Positions 19,499 to 27,730 of a stretch of 64,000 nucleotides of DNA are shown here, piece by piece (position 1 is the stretch's first letter; every line of letters begins with the position of its first letter). Source of the stretch: Pseudomonas atagonensis (lineage in GTDB: Bacteria; Pseudomonadota; Gammaproteobacteria; Pseudomonadales; Pseudomonadaceae); the NCBI RefSeq assembly GCF_011369485.1, contig NZ_VXCA01000023.1, forward strand, positions 62,001 through 126,000, given 5' to 3'. A program made the position numbers and the translations under genes. Below the pieces are notes generated by a model. The model ran no database searches and was not told the origin of the DNA. It saw only the letters and a program-made list of their open reading frames with translations.

Positions 19499-19605
19499 AT
19501 CGTTCCCACGCTCTGCGTGGGAATACAGCCCGTGACGCTCCGCGTCACTGGACGCAGAGCGTCCCTAGAGGCATTCCCACGCGGAGCGTGGGAACGATCA
19601 GAAAA
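19499..19605. repeat. Palindromic intergenic repeat after hemH
   Basis: About 107 bp built of nested inverted repeats: GTTCCCACGCTCTGCGTGGGAA near the left end, a mirrored GACGC-GCGTC core, and TTCCCACGCGGAGCGTGGGAAC at the right end. It is a type common between genes in P. fluorescens genomes. It sits between convergent hemH and uraA and can fold into a large cruciform or terminator. Confidence 0.8.
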
Positions 19606-19616
19606 ATCTTCAAGCC

Positions 19617-20891
19617 TTAGATCAGCGGCTCATCCGCCTTCTTGTGCTTCCAGCTGTCATTGCCCGGCAGAATCAGGTTCAGCGCAATCGCCACCACCGC
19701 GCACAGCGCGATGCCTTTGAGGCCGAAGTCATCCGGGCCGGTGCCGGTGCCGACCAGCACTCCACCAATACCGAACACCAGCGTTACCGAAACGATCACC
19801 AGGTTGCGCGCTTCGCCCAGATCGATCTTGTGACGGATCAGGGTGTTCATGCCCACCGCCGCAATCGAACCGAACAACAGGCACAGAATCCCGCCCATCA
19901 CCGGCACCGGAATGCTTTGCAGCAGGGCGCCGAACTTGCCGATGAACGCCAGACTGATGGCGAAGATCGCCGCCCAGGTCATGATTTTCGGGTTGTAGTT
20001 CTTGGTCAGCATCACGGCGCCAGTCACTTCGGCGTACGTGGTATTCGGCGGACCACCGAACAGGCCGGCAGCGGTGGTGGCAATGCCGTCACCCAGCAGC
20101 GTGCGGTGCAGGCCCGGCTTCTTCAGGTAATCGCGGCCGGTCACACTACCGACGGCAATCACGCCGCCAATGTGCTCGATGGCTGGAGCCAGCGCCACGG
20201 GAACGATGAACAGAATCGCCTGCCAGTTGAATTCCGGCGCGGTGAAGTGCGGGATCGCAAACCACGGTGCAGCGGCAATTTTCGCGGTATCGACCACGCC
20301 GAAATAGAACGCCATGCCAAAGCCGACCAACACGCCGGAAATGATCGGCACCAGGCGGAAGATGCCCTTGCCGAACACCGCCACGATCAACGTGGTCAGC
20401 AGCGCCGGCATCGAAATCATCATCGCGGTCTGGTAGTGGATCAGTTCGGAACCATCGCCCGCCTTGCCCATCGCCATGTTCGCGGCAATCGGCGCCATGG
20501 CCAGGCCGATGGAAATGATCACCGGACCGATCACCACCGGTGGCAGCAGACGGTCAATGAAGCCGGTGCCTTTGATCTTCACGGCAAGGCCCAGGAAGGT
20601 GTAGACGAAACCGGCCGCCATCACGCCGCCCATGGTCGCGGCGAGGCCGAACTGGCCCTTGGCGAGAATGATCGGGGTGATGAAAGCGAAGCTCGACGCG
20701 AGGAACACCGGTACCTGACGCCCGGTGACGATCTGGAACAGAATCGTCCCAAGACCTGCGGTAAACAGTGCCACGTTCGGGTCCAGGCCCGTGATCAGCG
20801 GCATCAGCACCAAAGCGCCGAAAGCCACGAACAGCATCTGGGCGCCGGACAGCACCGTGCGCCAGAGCGGATCGTTGAACTCTTGCTGCAT
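19617..20891 (-). CDS. uraA: Uracil permease (NCS2 family)
   Basis: 424-aa nucleobase:cation symporter-2 protein with about 12-14 membrane segments, expected in the inner membrane, importing uracil with protons. The NCS2 signature region (AIEHIGG around residue 238, and GGPPNTTYAE around 280) is present. It follows upp by 2 nt, so uptake and conversion to UMP are encoded together. Xanthine/urate transporters share the fold; the upp linkage argues for uracil. Confidence 0.95.
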   Translation of the reverse strand: MQQEFNDPLWRTVLSGAQMLFVAFGALVLMPLITGLDPNVALFTAGLGTILFQIVTGRQVPVFLASSFAFITPIILAKGQFGLAATMGGVMAAGFVYTFLGLAVKIKGTGFIDRLLPPVVIGPVIISIGLAMAPIAANMAMGKAGDGSELIHYQTAMMISMPALLTTLIVAVFGKGIFRLVPIISGVLVGFGMAFYFGVVDTAKIAAAPWFAIPHFTAPEFNWQAILFIVPVALAPAIEHIGGVIAVGSVTGRDYLKKPGLHRTLLGDGIATTAAGLFGGPPNTTYAEVTGAVMLTKNYNPKIMTWAAIFAISLAFIGKFGALLQSIPVPVMGGILCLLFGSIAAVGMNTLIRHKIDLGEARNLVIVSVTLVFGIGGVLVGTGTGPDDFGLKGIALCAVVAIALNLILPGNDSWKHKKADEPLI

Positions 20892-20893
20892 GG

Positions 20894-21532
20894 TTACGCG
20901 TCCTTCTGCTTGGTGCCGAAGATCTTGTCACCGGCGTCGCCAAGTCCAGGGATGATGTAACCGTGTTCGTTCAAACGCTCATCAATGGACGCGGTGTAGA
21001 TGGTCACGTCCGGGTGAGCCTTCTCGACGGCAGCAATGCCTTCCGGCGCGGCAACCAGCACCATCGCGCGGATGTCTTTGCAGCCAGCCTTTTTCAACAG
21101 ATCAATGGTCGCGACCATCGAGCTGCCGGTGGCGAGCATCGGGTCGATGATCATGGCCAACCGTTCGTCGATTTCCGGAACCAGTTTTTCCAGATAAGTG
21201 TGGGCTTGCAGGGTTTCTTCGTTACGGGCAACGCCCACAGCGGACACCTTGGCGCCCGGGATCAGGCTCAGCACGCCTTCAAGCATGCCGATGCCAGCGC
21301 GCAGGATCGGCACGACGGTGATCTTCTTGCCGGCGATTTTCTCGACCGACACGGTGCCGCACCAGCCTGGGATATCGTAGGATTCGAGCGGCAAATCTTT
21401 TGTAGCTTCATAGGTCAACAGGGCGCCGACTTCCTGAGCAAGCTCGCGGAAATTCTTGGTGCTGATGTCAGCGCGGCGCATCAGGCCGAGTTTATGGCGG
21501 ATCAGCGGGTGGCGGATCTCGAGGATGGGCAT
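20894..21532 (-). CDS. upp: Uracil phosphoribosyltransferase
   Basis: Converts uracil and PRPP to UMP in pyrimidine salvage. The 212-aa protein has family length, with the PRPP loop DPMLATGSS near residues 131-139 and the uracil-recognition C-terminal [11 protein letters not shown]. The ATG at 21532 is the first gene of the upp-uraA pair. A 14-bp perfect palindrome lies in the upstream region shared with divergent hpt. Confidence 0.98.
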   Translation of the reverse strand: MPILEIRHPLIRHKLGLMRRADISTKNFRELAQEVGALLTYEATKDLPLESYDIPGWCGTVSVEKIAGKKITVVPILRAGIGMLEGVLSLIPGAKVSAVGVARNEETLQAHTYLEKLVPEIDERLAMIIDPMLATGSSMVATIDLLKKAGCKDIRAMVLVAAPEGIAAVEKAHPDVTIYTASIDERLNEHGYIIPGLGDAGDKIFGTKQKDA

Positions 21533-21589
21533 GGAAAAACTCCGGCGGCGGGCAAAAAAACCGGCCTAGATTAATCTATCCGAGGGTGA

Positions 21590-21603
21590 TGTCCTATAGG
21601 ACA
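21590..21603. promoter_or_regulatory. 14-bp perfect palindrome between upp and hpt
   Basis: TGTCCTATAGGACA is perfectly self-complementary. It lies 58 nt from the upp start and 92 nt from the hpt start, in the divergent promoter region. It could be an operator for a dimeric repressor controlling nucleobase salvage in both directions. No regulator gene is next to it. Confidence 0.4.
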
Positions 21604-21694
21604 TTGAGTACGTTAGTCCATTAAGGCTTGATTCGACCTCGCGGGATGCGTACCTTTGCCCGCTTTTCCGAAAAACATCCCCCTGGAGAGCGCC

Positions 21695-22252
21695 ATGTCC
21701 GCTGATCTCGAGCATATCCGTCAAATCATGCGAGAGGCTGACTGCCTGTACACCGAAGCTGAAGTCGAGGCTGCCATCGCCCGCGTCGGTGCACAAATCA
21801 ACGAACAACTGGCCGACAGCAACCCGGTGGTGTTCTGTGTGATGAACGGCGGCCTGATTTTCTCCGGCAAGCTGCTGACGCACCTGCAATTCCCGCTGGA
21901 AGCGTCCTACCTGCACGCGACCCGTTATCGCAATGAAACCAGCGGCGGCGACCTGTTCTGGAAAGCCAAGCCGGAAGTCTCGTTCATCGACCGTGACGTG
22001 CTGATCATCGACGACATCCTCGACGAAGGTCACACCCTGGGCGCGATCATCGACTTCTGCAAACACGCCGGCGCGCGCAAAGTGCACACCGCCGTGCTGA
22101 TCGACAAGGATCACGACCGCAAGGCGCGTCCAGACCTGAAAGCCGATTTCGTAGGCCTGCCGTGCGTCGACCGTTACATTTTCGGTTACGGCATGGACTA
22201 CAAAGGCTACTGGCGCAACGCCAACGGGATCTTCGCCGTTAAAGGAATGTAA
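21695..22252 (+). CDS. hpt: Hypoxanthine-guanine phosphoribosyltransferase
   Basis: 185-aa purine salvage enzyme converting hypoxanthine or guanine with PRPP to IMP or GMP. The PRPP-binding motif DVLIIDDILDEGHT lies near residues 99-112. The start at 21695 follows GGAGAG and gives MSADLEHIRQIM; the longer open frame has no conserved extension. It is divergent from upp-uraA, matching PA4645. Xanthine preference cannot be excluded from sequence alone. Confidence 0.93.
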   Translation: MSADLEHIRQIMREADCLYTEAEVEAAIARVGAQINEQLADSNPVVFCVMNGGLIFSGKLLTHLQFPLEASYLHATRYRNETSGGDLFWKAKPEVSFIDRDVLIIDDILDEGHTLGAIIDFCKHAGARKVHTAVLIDKDHDRKARPDLKADFVGLPCVDRYIFGYGMDYKGYWRNANGIFAVKGM

Positions 22253-22270
22253 GAACCCTGCAGTATCCCC

Positions 22271-22360
22271 TGTGGGAGCGGGCTTGCTCGCGAAGGCGTC
22301 GTGTCAGTCAACATTATTGACCGCTGATACGCCGCTTTCGCGAGCAAGCCCGCTCCCACG
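22271..22360. repeat. REPIN: pair of inverted REP sequences
   Basis: TGTGGGAGCGGGCTTGCTCG at the left is mirrored by CGAGCAAGCCCGCTCCCACG at the right, about 45 bp apart. This is the typical P. fluorescens REP doublet that folds into a long hairpin and is mobilised by RAYT transposases. No RAYT gene is in the window. Confidence 0.85.
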
Positions 22361-22432
22361 GTTGTTTTGTGTGGGCTGATCCGTTTTGTACACCCATGCT
22401 AGAGTGCTCGGCCCCGCCCTCCGGAGCCTGTC

Positions 22433-22912
22433 ATGAGCCTCTTGATCCGCAGCTGCGCCGCCCTGTTGCTGACCCTCAGCCTGCCCTTGGCCGCCGCCCC
22501 GATGCACAGCCAATTCTTGCCGCCGGACGACCTGACCCTGCGTGATGCCGAGCCTGAGCAGCAGCAACTGTTGCAGGTCACCGACTATTCAGTGGTGGTT
22601 GGTGCCCAGCGTCAGTCCAATCAGCAGCCGATTCCGGTCACCTCGCCACTGATGATCCGCCTCAAGGGCAAGTCTTTGAACAAAGGTGCGACGATCAGTC
22701 AGGTGCTGGTCAATTTCGATGGCGAAAGCAAAAGCCTGAAAAAGCCGATCTACGACGACAAGAGCAAAACCCTGACGCTGTTTTATCCGCTGGCCCAATA
22801 CCGGGTGGTGATCGATCTGCTGCGCAACGAAACCATTTATGTGCAGTTCCTCAGTTACGCCAACGGCCACATCTGGGCCGATTTGCACACCGGCAGCACG
22901 CGCGCGCGTTGA
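22433..22912 (+). CDS. Conserved hypothetical exported protein
   Basis: 159-aa protein with a clear Sec signal peptide (RSCAALLLTLSLPLAAA, cleavage near residue 22). The mature part is beta-rich and soluble-looking, with no motif I recognise. Position between hpt and the PA4642-family gene corresponds to PA4644 in P. aeruginosa. Probably periplasmic; function unknown. Confidence 0.8.
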   Translation: MSLLIRSCAALLLTLSLPLAAAPMHSQFLPPDDLTLRDAEPEQQQLLQVTDYSVVVGAQRQSNQQPIPVTSPLMIRLKGKSLNKGATISQVLVNFDGESKSLKKPIYDDKSKTLTLFYPLAQYRVVIDLLRNETIYVQFLSYANGHIWADLHTGSTRAR

Positions 22913-22975
22913 GCCCTGAGCCTGCGCAGGGGTAAACTGCCCGCCCCGTGTAATGTCTGCGAGCTGGAGTCGGCA

Positions 22976-23263
22976 ATGCGTAAAGATAAGAAACAAGTGA
23001 TTGGTGACGAGATTGGCGATGAGCAGATCAAGCTGTTCCTCGATTTTGAACCGGTCGACGCCACCTCGCCGTCGCTGCACAAACTGATCAAGGCCTACCG
23101 AGGCCTGCGCATCGATGACTTCGAACGCTTCCTGGGCTTTTTCGTTGAAGCCGGCTACGACGTTGATGGCAAGGACGAGCAAGGCAAGACCTTCGTTGAC
23201 CTGATCGCCGATCAGCGCAACGCCCCGGACTATATCGAACTCATCGAAAAGTCCCGCACCTGA
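22976..23263 (+). CDS. PA4642-family protein
   Basis: 95-aa acidic cytoplasmic protein, MRKDKKQVIGDEIGDEQIKL at the start, without signal or membrane segment. It contains a repeated helix pattern (FERFLGFF, KTFVDLIADQ). The family is limited to Pseudomonas and relatives, and no function is established. It lies 63 nt after the exported protein gene and is followed by a REP-like element and a terminator. Confidence 0.85.
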   Translation: MRKDKKQVIGDEIGDEQIKLFLDFEPVDATSPSLHKLIKAYRGLRIDDFERFLGFFVEAGYDVDGKDEQGKTFVDLIADQRNAPDYIELIEKSRT

Positions 23264-23278
23264 AGTCACTCACAATCC

Positions 23279-23413
23279 CTGTGGTGAGGGGGCTTGCCCC
23301 CGTTCGGCTGCGCAGCAGTCGCAAATCCGTTGATTGCGGTGTGCCTGATTCACCTTGCCAGCAGATTTTGGGGCCGCTTCGCAGCCCAGCGGGGATAAAT
23401 CCCCTCGCCACAG
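23279..23413. repeat. REP-like element between PA4642-family gene and mqo
   Basis: Left arm TGTGGTGAGGGGGCTTGCCCCC and right arm GGGGATAAATCCCCTCGCCACA enclose about 90 bp with a further CTGCGCAGCAG palindrome. The same arm family recurs at 27.6 kb. It lies between convergent genes. Confidence 0.75.
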
Positions 23414-23436
23414 AAGTCTTGCCAATGTTCACGCGT

Positions 23437-23477
23437 AAAAAAACGCCCCGCACTCACTGAGTACGGGGCGTTTTTTT
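23437..23477. terminator. Bidirectional terminator, PA4642-family / mqo
   Basis: Stem ACGCCCCG...CGGGGCGT flanked by a run of A on the left and T on the right, so it works in both directions for the convergent genes. Confidence 0.85.
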
Positions 23478-23488
23478 ATGCCGCAAGA

Positions 23489-24997
23489 TCAAGCGAAGCT
23501 TGGGGTCTCGCTGCTTTCTTCAACCAGTTCCAGGGCGATGTTGTTCTGCGTGTTGATCTTGCGATACAGCGCAGCATCGGTTTCCAGAACCTTTTCACGG
23601 GCCGGGAAGATTTCCGCGAGCTTGCCAGCCCACTCACCCTTGGCCTTGGCCGGGAAGCACTTCTCGATCAGTTCCAGCATGATCGAAACGGTCACCGAAG
23701 CACCCGGCGAAGCGCCAAGCAGGGCGGCGAGGGAACCGTCCTTCGCGGCCACCAGTTCGGTACCGAACTGCAGGATGCCGCCTTTTTTCGGGTCTTTCTT
23801 GATGATCTGCACCCGTTGGCCGGCCACTTCCAGGCGCCAGTCTTCGGCTTTCGCCTGCGGATAGAAACGACGCAGGGAATCCAGACGCTGCTCCATCGAC
23901 TGCATCACTTCGCTGACCAGGTACTTGGTCAGGTCCATGTTGTTCTTGGCCACGGCCAGCATCGGGCCGATGTTGCCGGCGCGAACCGACAGCGGCAGGT
24001 CCATGAAGGAGCCGTGCTTGAGGAACTTGGTGGTGAAACCGGCGTATGGCCCGAACAGCAGCGACTTCTTGCCATCGACCACGCGGGTGTCCAGGTGCGG
24101 CACCGACATCGGAGGCGAACCCACGGCAGCCTGGCTGTAAACCTTGGCCTGGTGATGCTTGACCACGTCCGGGTTGTCGCAACGCAGCCACTGGCCGCTG
24201 ATCGGGAAGCCGCCGAAGCCTTTGCTTTCTTCGATGCCCGAAGCCTGTAGCAACGGCAAAGCCGCGCCGCCCGCGCCAAGGAAGACGAATTTGGCGTCGA
24301 CTTCACGGCTGTTGCCGCTGTTGACGTCTTTGATGCTGACGGTCCAGCCACCGTTGTTGCGCTTGAGGCCGGTCACGCGCTTGCAGTATTTGACCTGGGT
24401 GTCCGGTGCGCTGGTCAGGTGCTTGAGCAACTGATTGGTCAGGGCGCCGAAGTTGACGTCGGTGCCGTTCATCACGCGAGTGGCGGCGAGGACTTCGTCC
24501 GGCGAGCGGCCCGGCATCATCAGCGGCATCCACTCGGCCATCTTCGCTTTGTCTTCGGTGTATTCCATGTCGGAGAAAGCGTGGTGCTTGCTCAACACGT
24601 CGAAGCGTTCCTTGAGGAAGGAAACGCCTTTGTCGCCCTGCACGAAGCTCAGGTGCGGTACCGGACTGATGAAGGATTTGCACGAGCCGAAGGTGCCTTT
24701 TTTGGTCAGGTACGACCAGAACTGCTTGGACACTTCGAACTGGGTGTTGATGTGCACGGCTTTCTTGATGTCGACGGTGCCGTCGGCTGCCTGTGGCGTG
24801 TAGTTCAGCTCGCACAGGCCGGCGTGGCCGGTACCGGCGTTGTTCCACGGGTTGGAACTCTCCGCAGCACCGGAATCCATCAGCTCGACAACTTCCAGTT
24901 TGATCGCCGGATCGAGCTCTTTGAGCAGCACTGCAAGGGTGGCACTCATGATGCCGGCCCCAACCAGTACTACGTCGACTGCTTCGTTATGCGCCAT
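23489..24997 (-). CDS. mqo: Malate:quinone oxidoreductase
   Basis: Membrane-associated FAD enzyme oxidising L-malate to oxaloacetate and passing electrons to quinone, a TCA cycle step that pseudomonads use instead of or besides NAD-dependent malate dehydrogenase. The 502-aa protein has the FAD loop [12 protein letters not shown] at residues 9-20 and the family-conserved [18 protein letters not shown] segment. The order relative to hpt and PA4642 fits mqoB (PA4640). It is monocistronic, with a long upstream region. Confidence 0.96.
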   Translation of the reverse strand: MAHNEAVDVVLVGAGIMSATLAVLLKELDPAIKLEVVELMDSGAAESSNPWNNAGTGHAGLCELNYTPQAADGTVDIKKAVHINTQFEVSKQFWSYLTKKGTFGSCKSFISPVPHLSFVQGDKGVSFLKERFDVLSKHHAFSDMEYTEDKAKMAEWMPLMMPGRSPDEVLAATRVMNGTDVNFGALTNQLLKHLTSAPDTQVKYCKRVTGLKRNNGGWTVSIKDVNSGNSREVDAKFVFLGAGGAALPLLQASGIEESKGFGGFPISGQWLRCDNPDVVKHHQAKVYSQAAVGSPPMSVPHLDTRVVDGKKSLLFGPYAGFTTKFLKHGSFMDLPLSVRAGNIGPMLAVAKNNMDLTKYLVSEVMQSMEQRLDSLRRFYPQAKAEDWRLEVAGQRVQIIKKDPKKGGILQFGTELVAAKDGSLAALLGASPGASVTVSIMLELIEKCFPAKAKGEWAGKLAEIFPAREKVLETDAALYRKINTQNNIALELVEESSETPSFA

Positions 24998-25703
24998 TTA
25001 ACGCGTCTCCAAAATCTGCAGCACCAAATTGTCGGCATGGCTGCCAGGCGTTCCGGGGCGAGTCAGTGGTGCCCCAGGTAACGGTGGTCAGGTTCGCCAT
25101 GTCCGAATCTTCGCAATTTTTCGCAACTCTGACGGATGCAGGCGGCCTGGCCTCAAGAGCTCCATGAACTCATTTCAGCACGCGGCTGGCAATTCGACTT
25201 ATGGTCGAGACATCCGTTTTTGTGCAACCAAATCCGTAGCGGACAGGCTTCAGGCTCCGGTATTCGAGGTATGGCCGGTCCTGTGTCGTTGGGCTGTTTC
25301 AGACGCTAATGGTGCATGTTCAGACGCAAAACTATTCATTTGCTCGCCACACTCTTGTGAAGTTGTGAAAACCCGTTTTTTTCACGCTCTTTTGAAGACG
25401 TGAACCTCAAAAAGGGCTGTCGAAGCCTGGCACCGTGCCCGCAAGGGCAGAACAACGCGGTGGCCGAGCGTAATGACAGCTCTGCAGATTCGCGAAAAGC
25501 GGGGTTTTGCCGGAAGAACAGGCAAGCGCGCCAACTTCACTCGATCTGTGTGGGCGGCTCTCTGTGGGCGATTTTGATGCCAATGCCTGCGCATTGACGC
25601 TGTTGCGGGGCCCGATCAGGAGACGTCCTTATAATCGGGGGGAGATTGTATCGAAGAAATGCGGGCAGTTGCTCGTGTTTAATGACTTTTATTAGGCATC
25701 CGG
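24998..25703. other. 706-bp gene-free region upstream of mqo
   Basis: No convincing gene: the open frames here have atypical composition and no ribosome sites. It should contain the mqo promoter at its left side. AT-rich stretches with GTGAA/TTCAC repeats occur at 25355-25405, and a small TGCCCGCAAGGGCA hairpin near 25436-25450. An sRNA is possible but nothing proves it. Confidence 0.5.
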
Positions 25704-25937
25704 TCAGATGCTCAACATCGCCTGCACCCGTGCGCGAGGCTGCGACGCTATGACGCGGGCGCTGGCGGGCAGTGGCTGGTTCAACCAGTTGAGGCGGATT
25801 TCATCGATTTCCACCCAACCGTCGCCCATTGGCTGCAGGCTGCACTGTTTGAACGCCTGGCAGTGGCCGTTGCGGTCAAGCAGGGCGAAGCTGCGGTGCA
25901 ACGGGCGTGGGGCGAACAACGAGATCAGAAAACGCAT
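25704..25937 (-). CDS. Small hypothetical protein
   Basis: 77-aa open frame from ATG 25937, MRFLISLFAPRPLHRSFALLD at the start, with WVEIDEIRLNWLNQPLPA in the middle. It has no signal-like core and no recognised domain. Codon use resembles neighbouring genes, and a GTACTCGGCC leader precedes it. Longer in-frame starts reach 26066 but lack conserved appearance. Likely a Pseudomonas-specific cytoplasmic protein of unknown role. Confidence 0.6.
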   Translation of the reverse strand: MRFLISLFAPRPLHRSFALLDRNGHCQAFKQCSLQPMGDGWVEIDEIRLNWLNQPLPASARVIASQPRARVQAMLSI

Positions 25938-26142
25938 GGCCGAGTACCTTGTTGGGGGACTGCTTTGAAGGTTGTCAAAGGGCCGTGACGTCAAGGTGTA
26001 TGGGCGGTGAAGAATGTGTGACAGGAACCGCTTTCGACGGGGTTTGTCAGACATTTCAGTATTCACCGCGCGATGCTGGTGACCCGCAGTGGCCCACCGC
26101 TATACTGCCGGCCTGTTTGTGCCTGATTCTGGAGAGAAGAGC

Positions 26143-26727
26143 ATGTTGCAACGCCTGTTGTTCGGTTTGATCACTGTGGCCGGTTTGACTCTGGCCGGCT
26201 GCGCCCACAGCCCGCAACAACTGAGTCCGGAACCGAAACTGACCACCCAGCTGGCACCGGTCGGCCGTGGCCAGCCAGTCGTGGTGCGTGTGGTCGACGG
26301 TCGTCCGTCGCCAACCCTCGGCACTCGTGGCGGTCTGTACCCGGAAACCAGCGCCATTACCGTGCAGCGCGAGCAGATCCTGCCGAAGCTGCAGGCTCAG
26401 GCTGAAGCCGCCGTGCGCCTGCTCGGGTTCACCCCGACCAACAACGCGCCGAATGCACCGCAGCTGACCGTGACCCTGGCCGAACTGAAATATCAGTCGC
26501 CGAAAGAAGGCATGTACGTGACCGAAGCCACCATCGGCGCGACCTTCCGCTCCGACGTGCAGAACGCCAACCGTCGTTACAGTGGCCGCTACGGTGCCTC
26601 GCTGGATCAGCGTTTCGGCATGGCGCCGAACCAGGAAACCAACACCAAACTGGTCAGCGATGTATTGAGCGATGCGCTGACGCGTCTGTTCAAGGACCCG
26701 ACCGTGGGTCAGATCCTCGCCGAGTAA
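26143..26727 (+). CDS. YajG-family lipoprotein
   Basis: 194-aa precursor with a lipobox LTLAGC-A at residues 15-20, so an outer-membrane or inner-membrane lipoprotein. The mature domain (about residues 35-190) matches YajG, with VVVRVVDGRP and a C-terminal VLSDALTRLF segment. The function of the family is not settled. The start at 26143 is preceded by GGAGAGAAGAGC. A strong terminator follows 16 nt after the stop. Confidence 0.85.
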   Translation: MLQRLLFGLITVAGLTLAGCAHSPQQLSPEPKLTTQLAPVGRGQPVVVRVVDGRPSPTLGTRGGLYPETSAITVQREQILPKLQAQAEAAVRLLGFTPTNNAPNAPQLTVTLAELKYQSPKEGMYVTEATIGATFRSDVQNANRRYSGRYGASLDQRFGMAPNQETNTKLVSDVLSDALTRLFKDPTVGQILAE

Positions 26728-26743
26728 GTGTTGCGGCTGATGC

Positions 26744-26781
26744 AAAAAAGCCCGGTGCCAGCAATGGCCCCGGGCTTTTTC
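26744..26781 (+). terminator. Intrinsic terminator after YajG-family gene
   Basis: A-run, stem AGCCCGG...CCGGGCT and T5 tail. Confidence 0.85.
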
Positions 26782-26817
26782 ATAACAGCACGATTTTCCT
26801 GAACAGCCCTGGAACCT

Positions 26818-26906
26818 TGTGGGAGGGGCTTGCTCCCGAAAGCGCTGGATCAATCAATTATAAGTCGACTGACACACTGTCTTCGGGAGCAAGCCCCCTC
26901 CCACAG
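26818..26906. repeat. REPIN
   Basis: TGTGGGAGGGGCTTGCTCCCGAA at the left is mirrored by TTCGGGAGCAAGCCCCCTCCCACA at the right, with about 42 bp between. It belongs to the same class as the element at 22.3 kb with altered arm sequence. Confidence 0.85.
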
Positions 26907-26919
26907 GAACGGTGGTGTG

Positions 26920-27174
26920 TCAGGCAGCTTGGGAGTAGAAGTCGAGCACGCTGACACCCGTCAGCAAATCGGTCTCGGGCAAATCCGCGTGCTGATGCCC
27001 GCCCAGCGCGCAATACACCAGCCAGTGGCGATCCTGAACATTGAAAGCGAGGCTGCCGACGAGGCTTTGCTGTTCGTCGTAAGGGGTGATGAGGTAAAGG
27101 CGATCCTGGTTTTCAGCGTGGAGCATGACGCGTTCCGTGTCGGTTTCGAGGCGCGCATGGTGGTGCATCCACAT
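26920..27174 (-). CDS. Small conserved hypothetical protein
   Basis: 84 aa from ATG 27174 (MWMHHHARLETD); an ATG 9 codons upstream (27201) is equally possible, since neither has a clear ribosome site. The middle reads RLYLITPYDEQQ and HWLVYCALGG. No domain is recognised, and no signal or membrane segment is present. Expressed status is uncertain, but composition is gene-like. Confidence 0.6.
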   Translation of the reverse strand: MWMHHHARLETDTERVMLHAENQDRLYLITPYDEQQSLVGSLAFNVQDRHWLVYCALGGHQHADLPETDLLTGVSVLDFYSQAA

Positions 27175-27318
27175 GACGAAGCCGTGACACAGGACAGCCA
27201 TCGGTCGATTGTCGCGTTATTTATCGTAAAGGTGAGGCTTCGCAGGACGGTTTCGGTAGAATCGCGCCGCGGTCGTCGGTCTGGCGCCTGCCACACCGAT
27301 TACGTTTTGAGGTCTGTG

Positions 27319-27597
27319 ATGTCGCTGCACTTGATGACGCTGTTTACCGCCCATCCCGCCAAATTGATCAACCTGCTGGCGTTGCTGCTGGCATTTCCCG
27401 GCAGTTGGCTGCTGCACGCAACCCGTCGCCGCGAACAACGCGCGATGGCCAGCATTGCTGCGCAGCGCCAGGCGCAACCGAACGCCGAGCCGATCCTCGA
27501 TTGGGCGACGCTGCGCATGAACCGGTTTTTCTATCGCTTCGGATTTGCCTGCCTGGGTCTGGCCCTGATCATCTCGTGGATCAGCACCCGCTACTAA
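27319..27597 (+). CDS. Small inner-membrane protein, unknown function
   Basis: 92-aa protein starting MSLHLMTLFTAHPAKL. Two hydrophobic helices (about residues 18-34 and 73-90) flank a charged, Arg/Gln-rich loop (RRREQRAMASIAAQRQ), giving a hairpin topology. An ATG at 27319 follows AGGTCTGTG. The longer open frame starting upstream overlaps the previous minus-strand gene and a REP element and is not supported. Confidence 0.7.
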   Translation: MSLHLMTLFTAHPAKLINLLALLLAFPGSWLLHATRRREQRAMASIAAQRQAQPNAEPILDWATLRMNRFFYRFGFACLGLALIISWISTRY

Positions 27598-27606
27598 AAG
27601 CGAACC

Positions 27607-27713
27607 CTGTGGTGAGGGGATTTATCCACGTTGAGGGCTCAGCCCCCCCAGCTTTTACCTGAGAAAAACAGAGCCTGCTGCGCAGTCCAACGGGGATAAA
27701 TCCCCACGCCACA
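27607..27713. repeat. REP-like element
   Basis: TGTGGTGAGGGGATTTATCC at the left and GGGGATAAATCCCCACGCCACA at the right, with a CTGCTGCGCAG core palindrome. It is the same family as 23.28-23.41 kb, here between convergent genes. Confidence 0.75.
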
Positions 27714-27730
27714 AGTGCACAGTGGTTTGC

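Noticed and set aside
25029..25403. 124-codon open frame in the gap before mqo
   Set aside because: No ribosome site, Cys- and Arg-rich odd composition and no recognisable motif.
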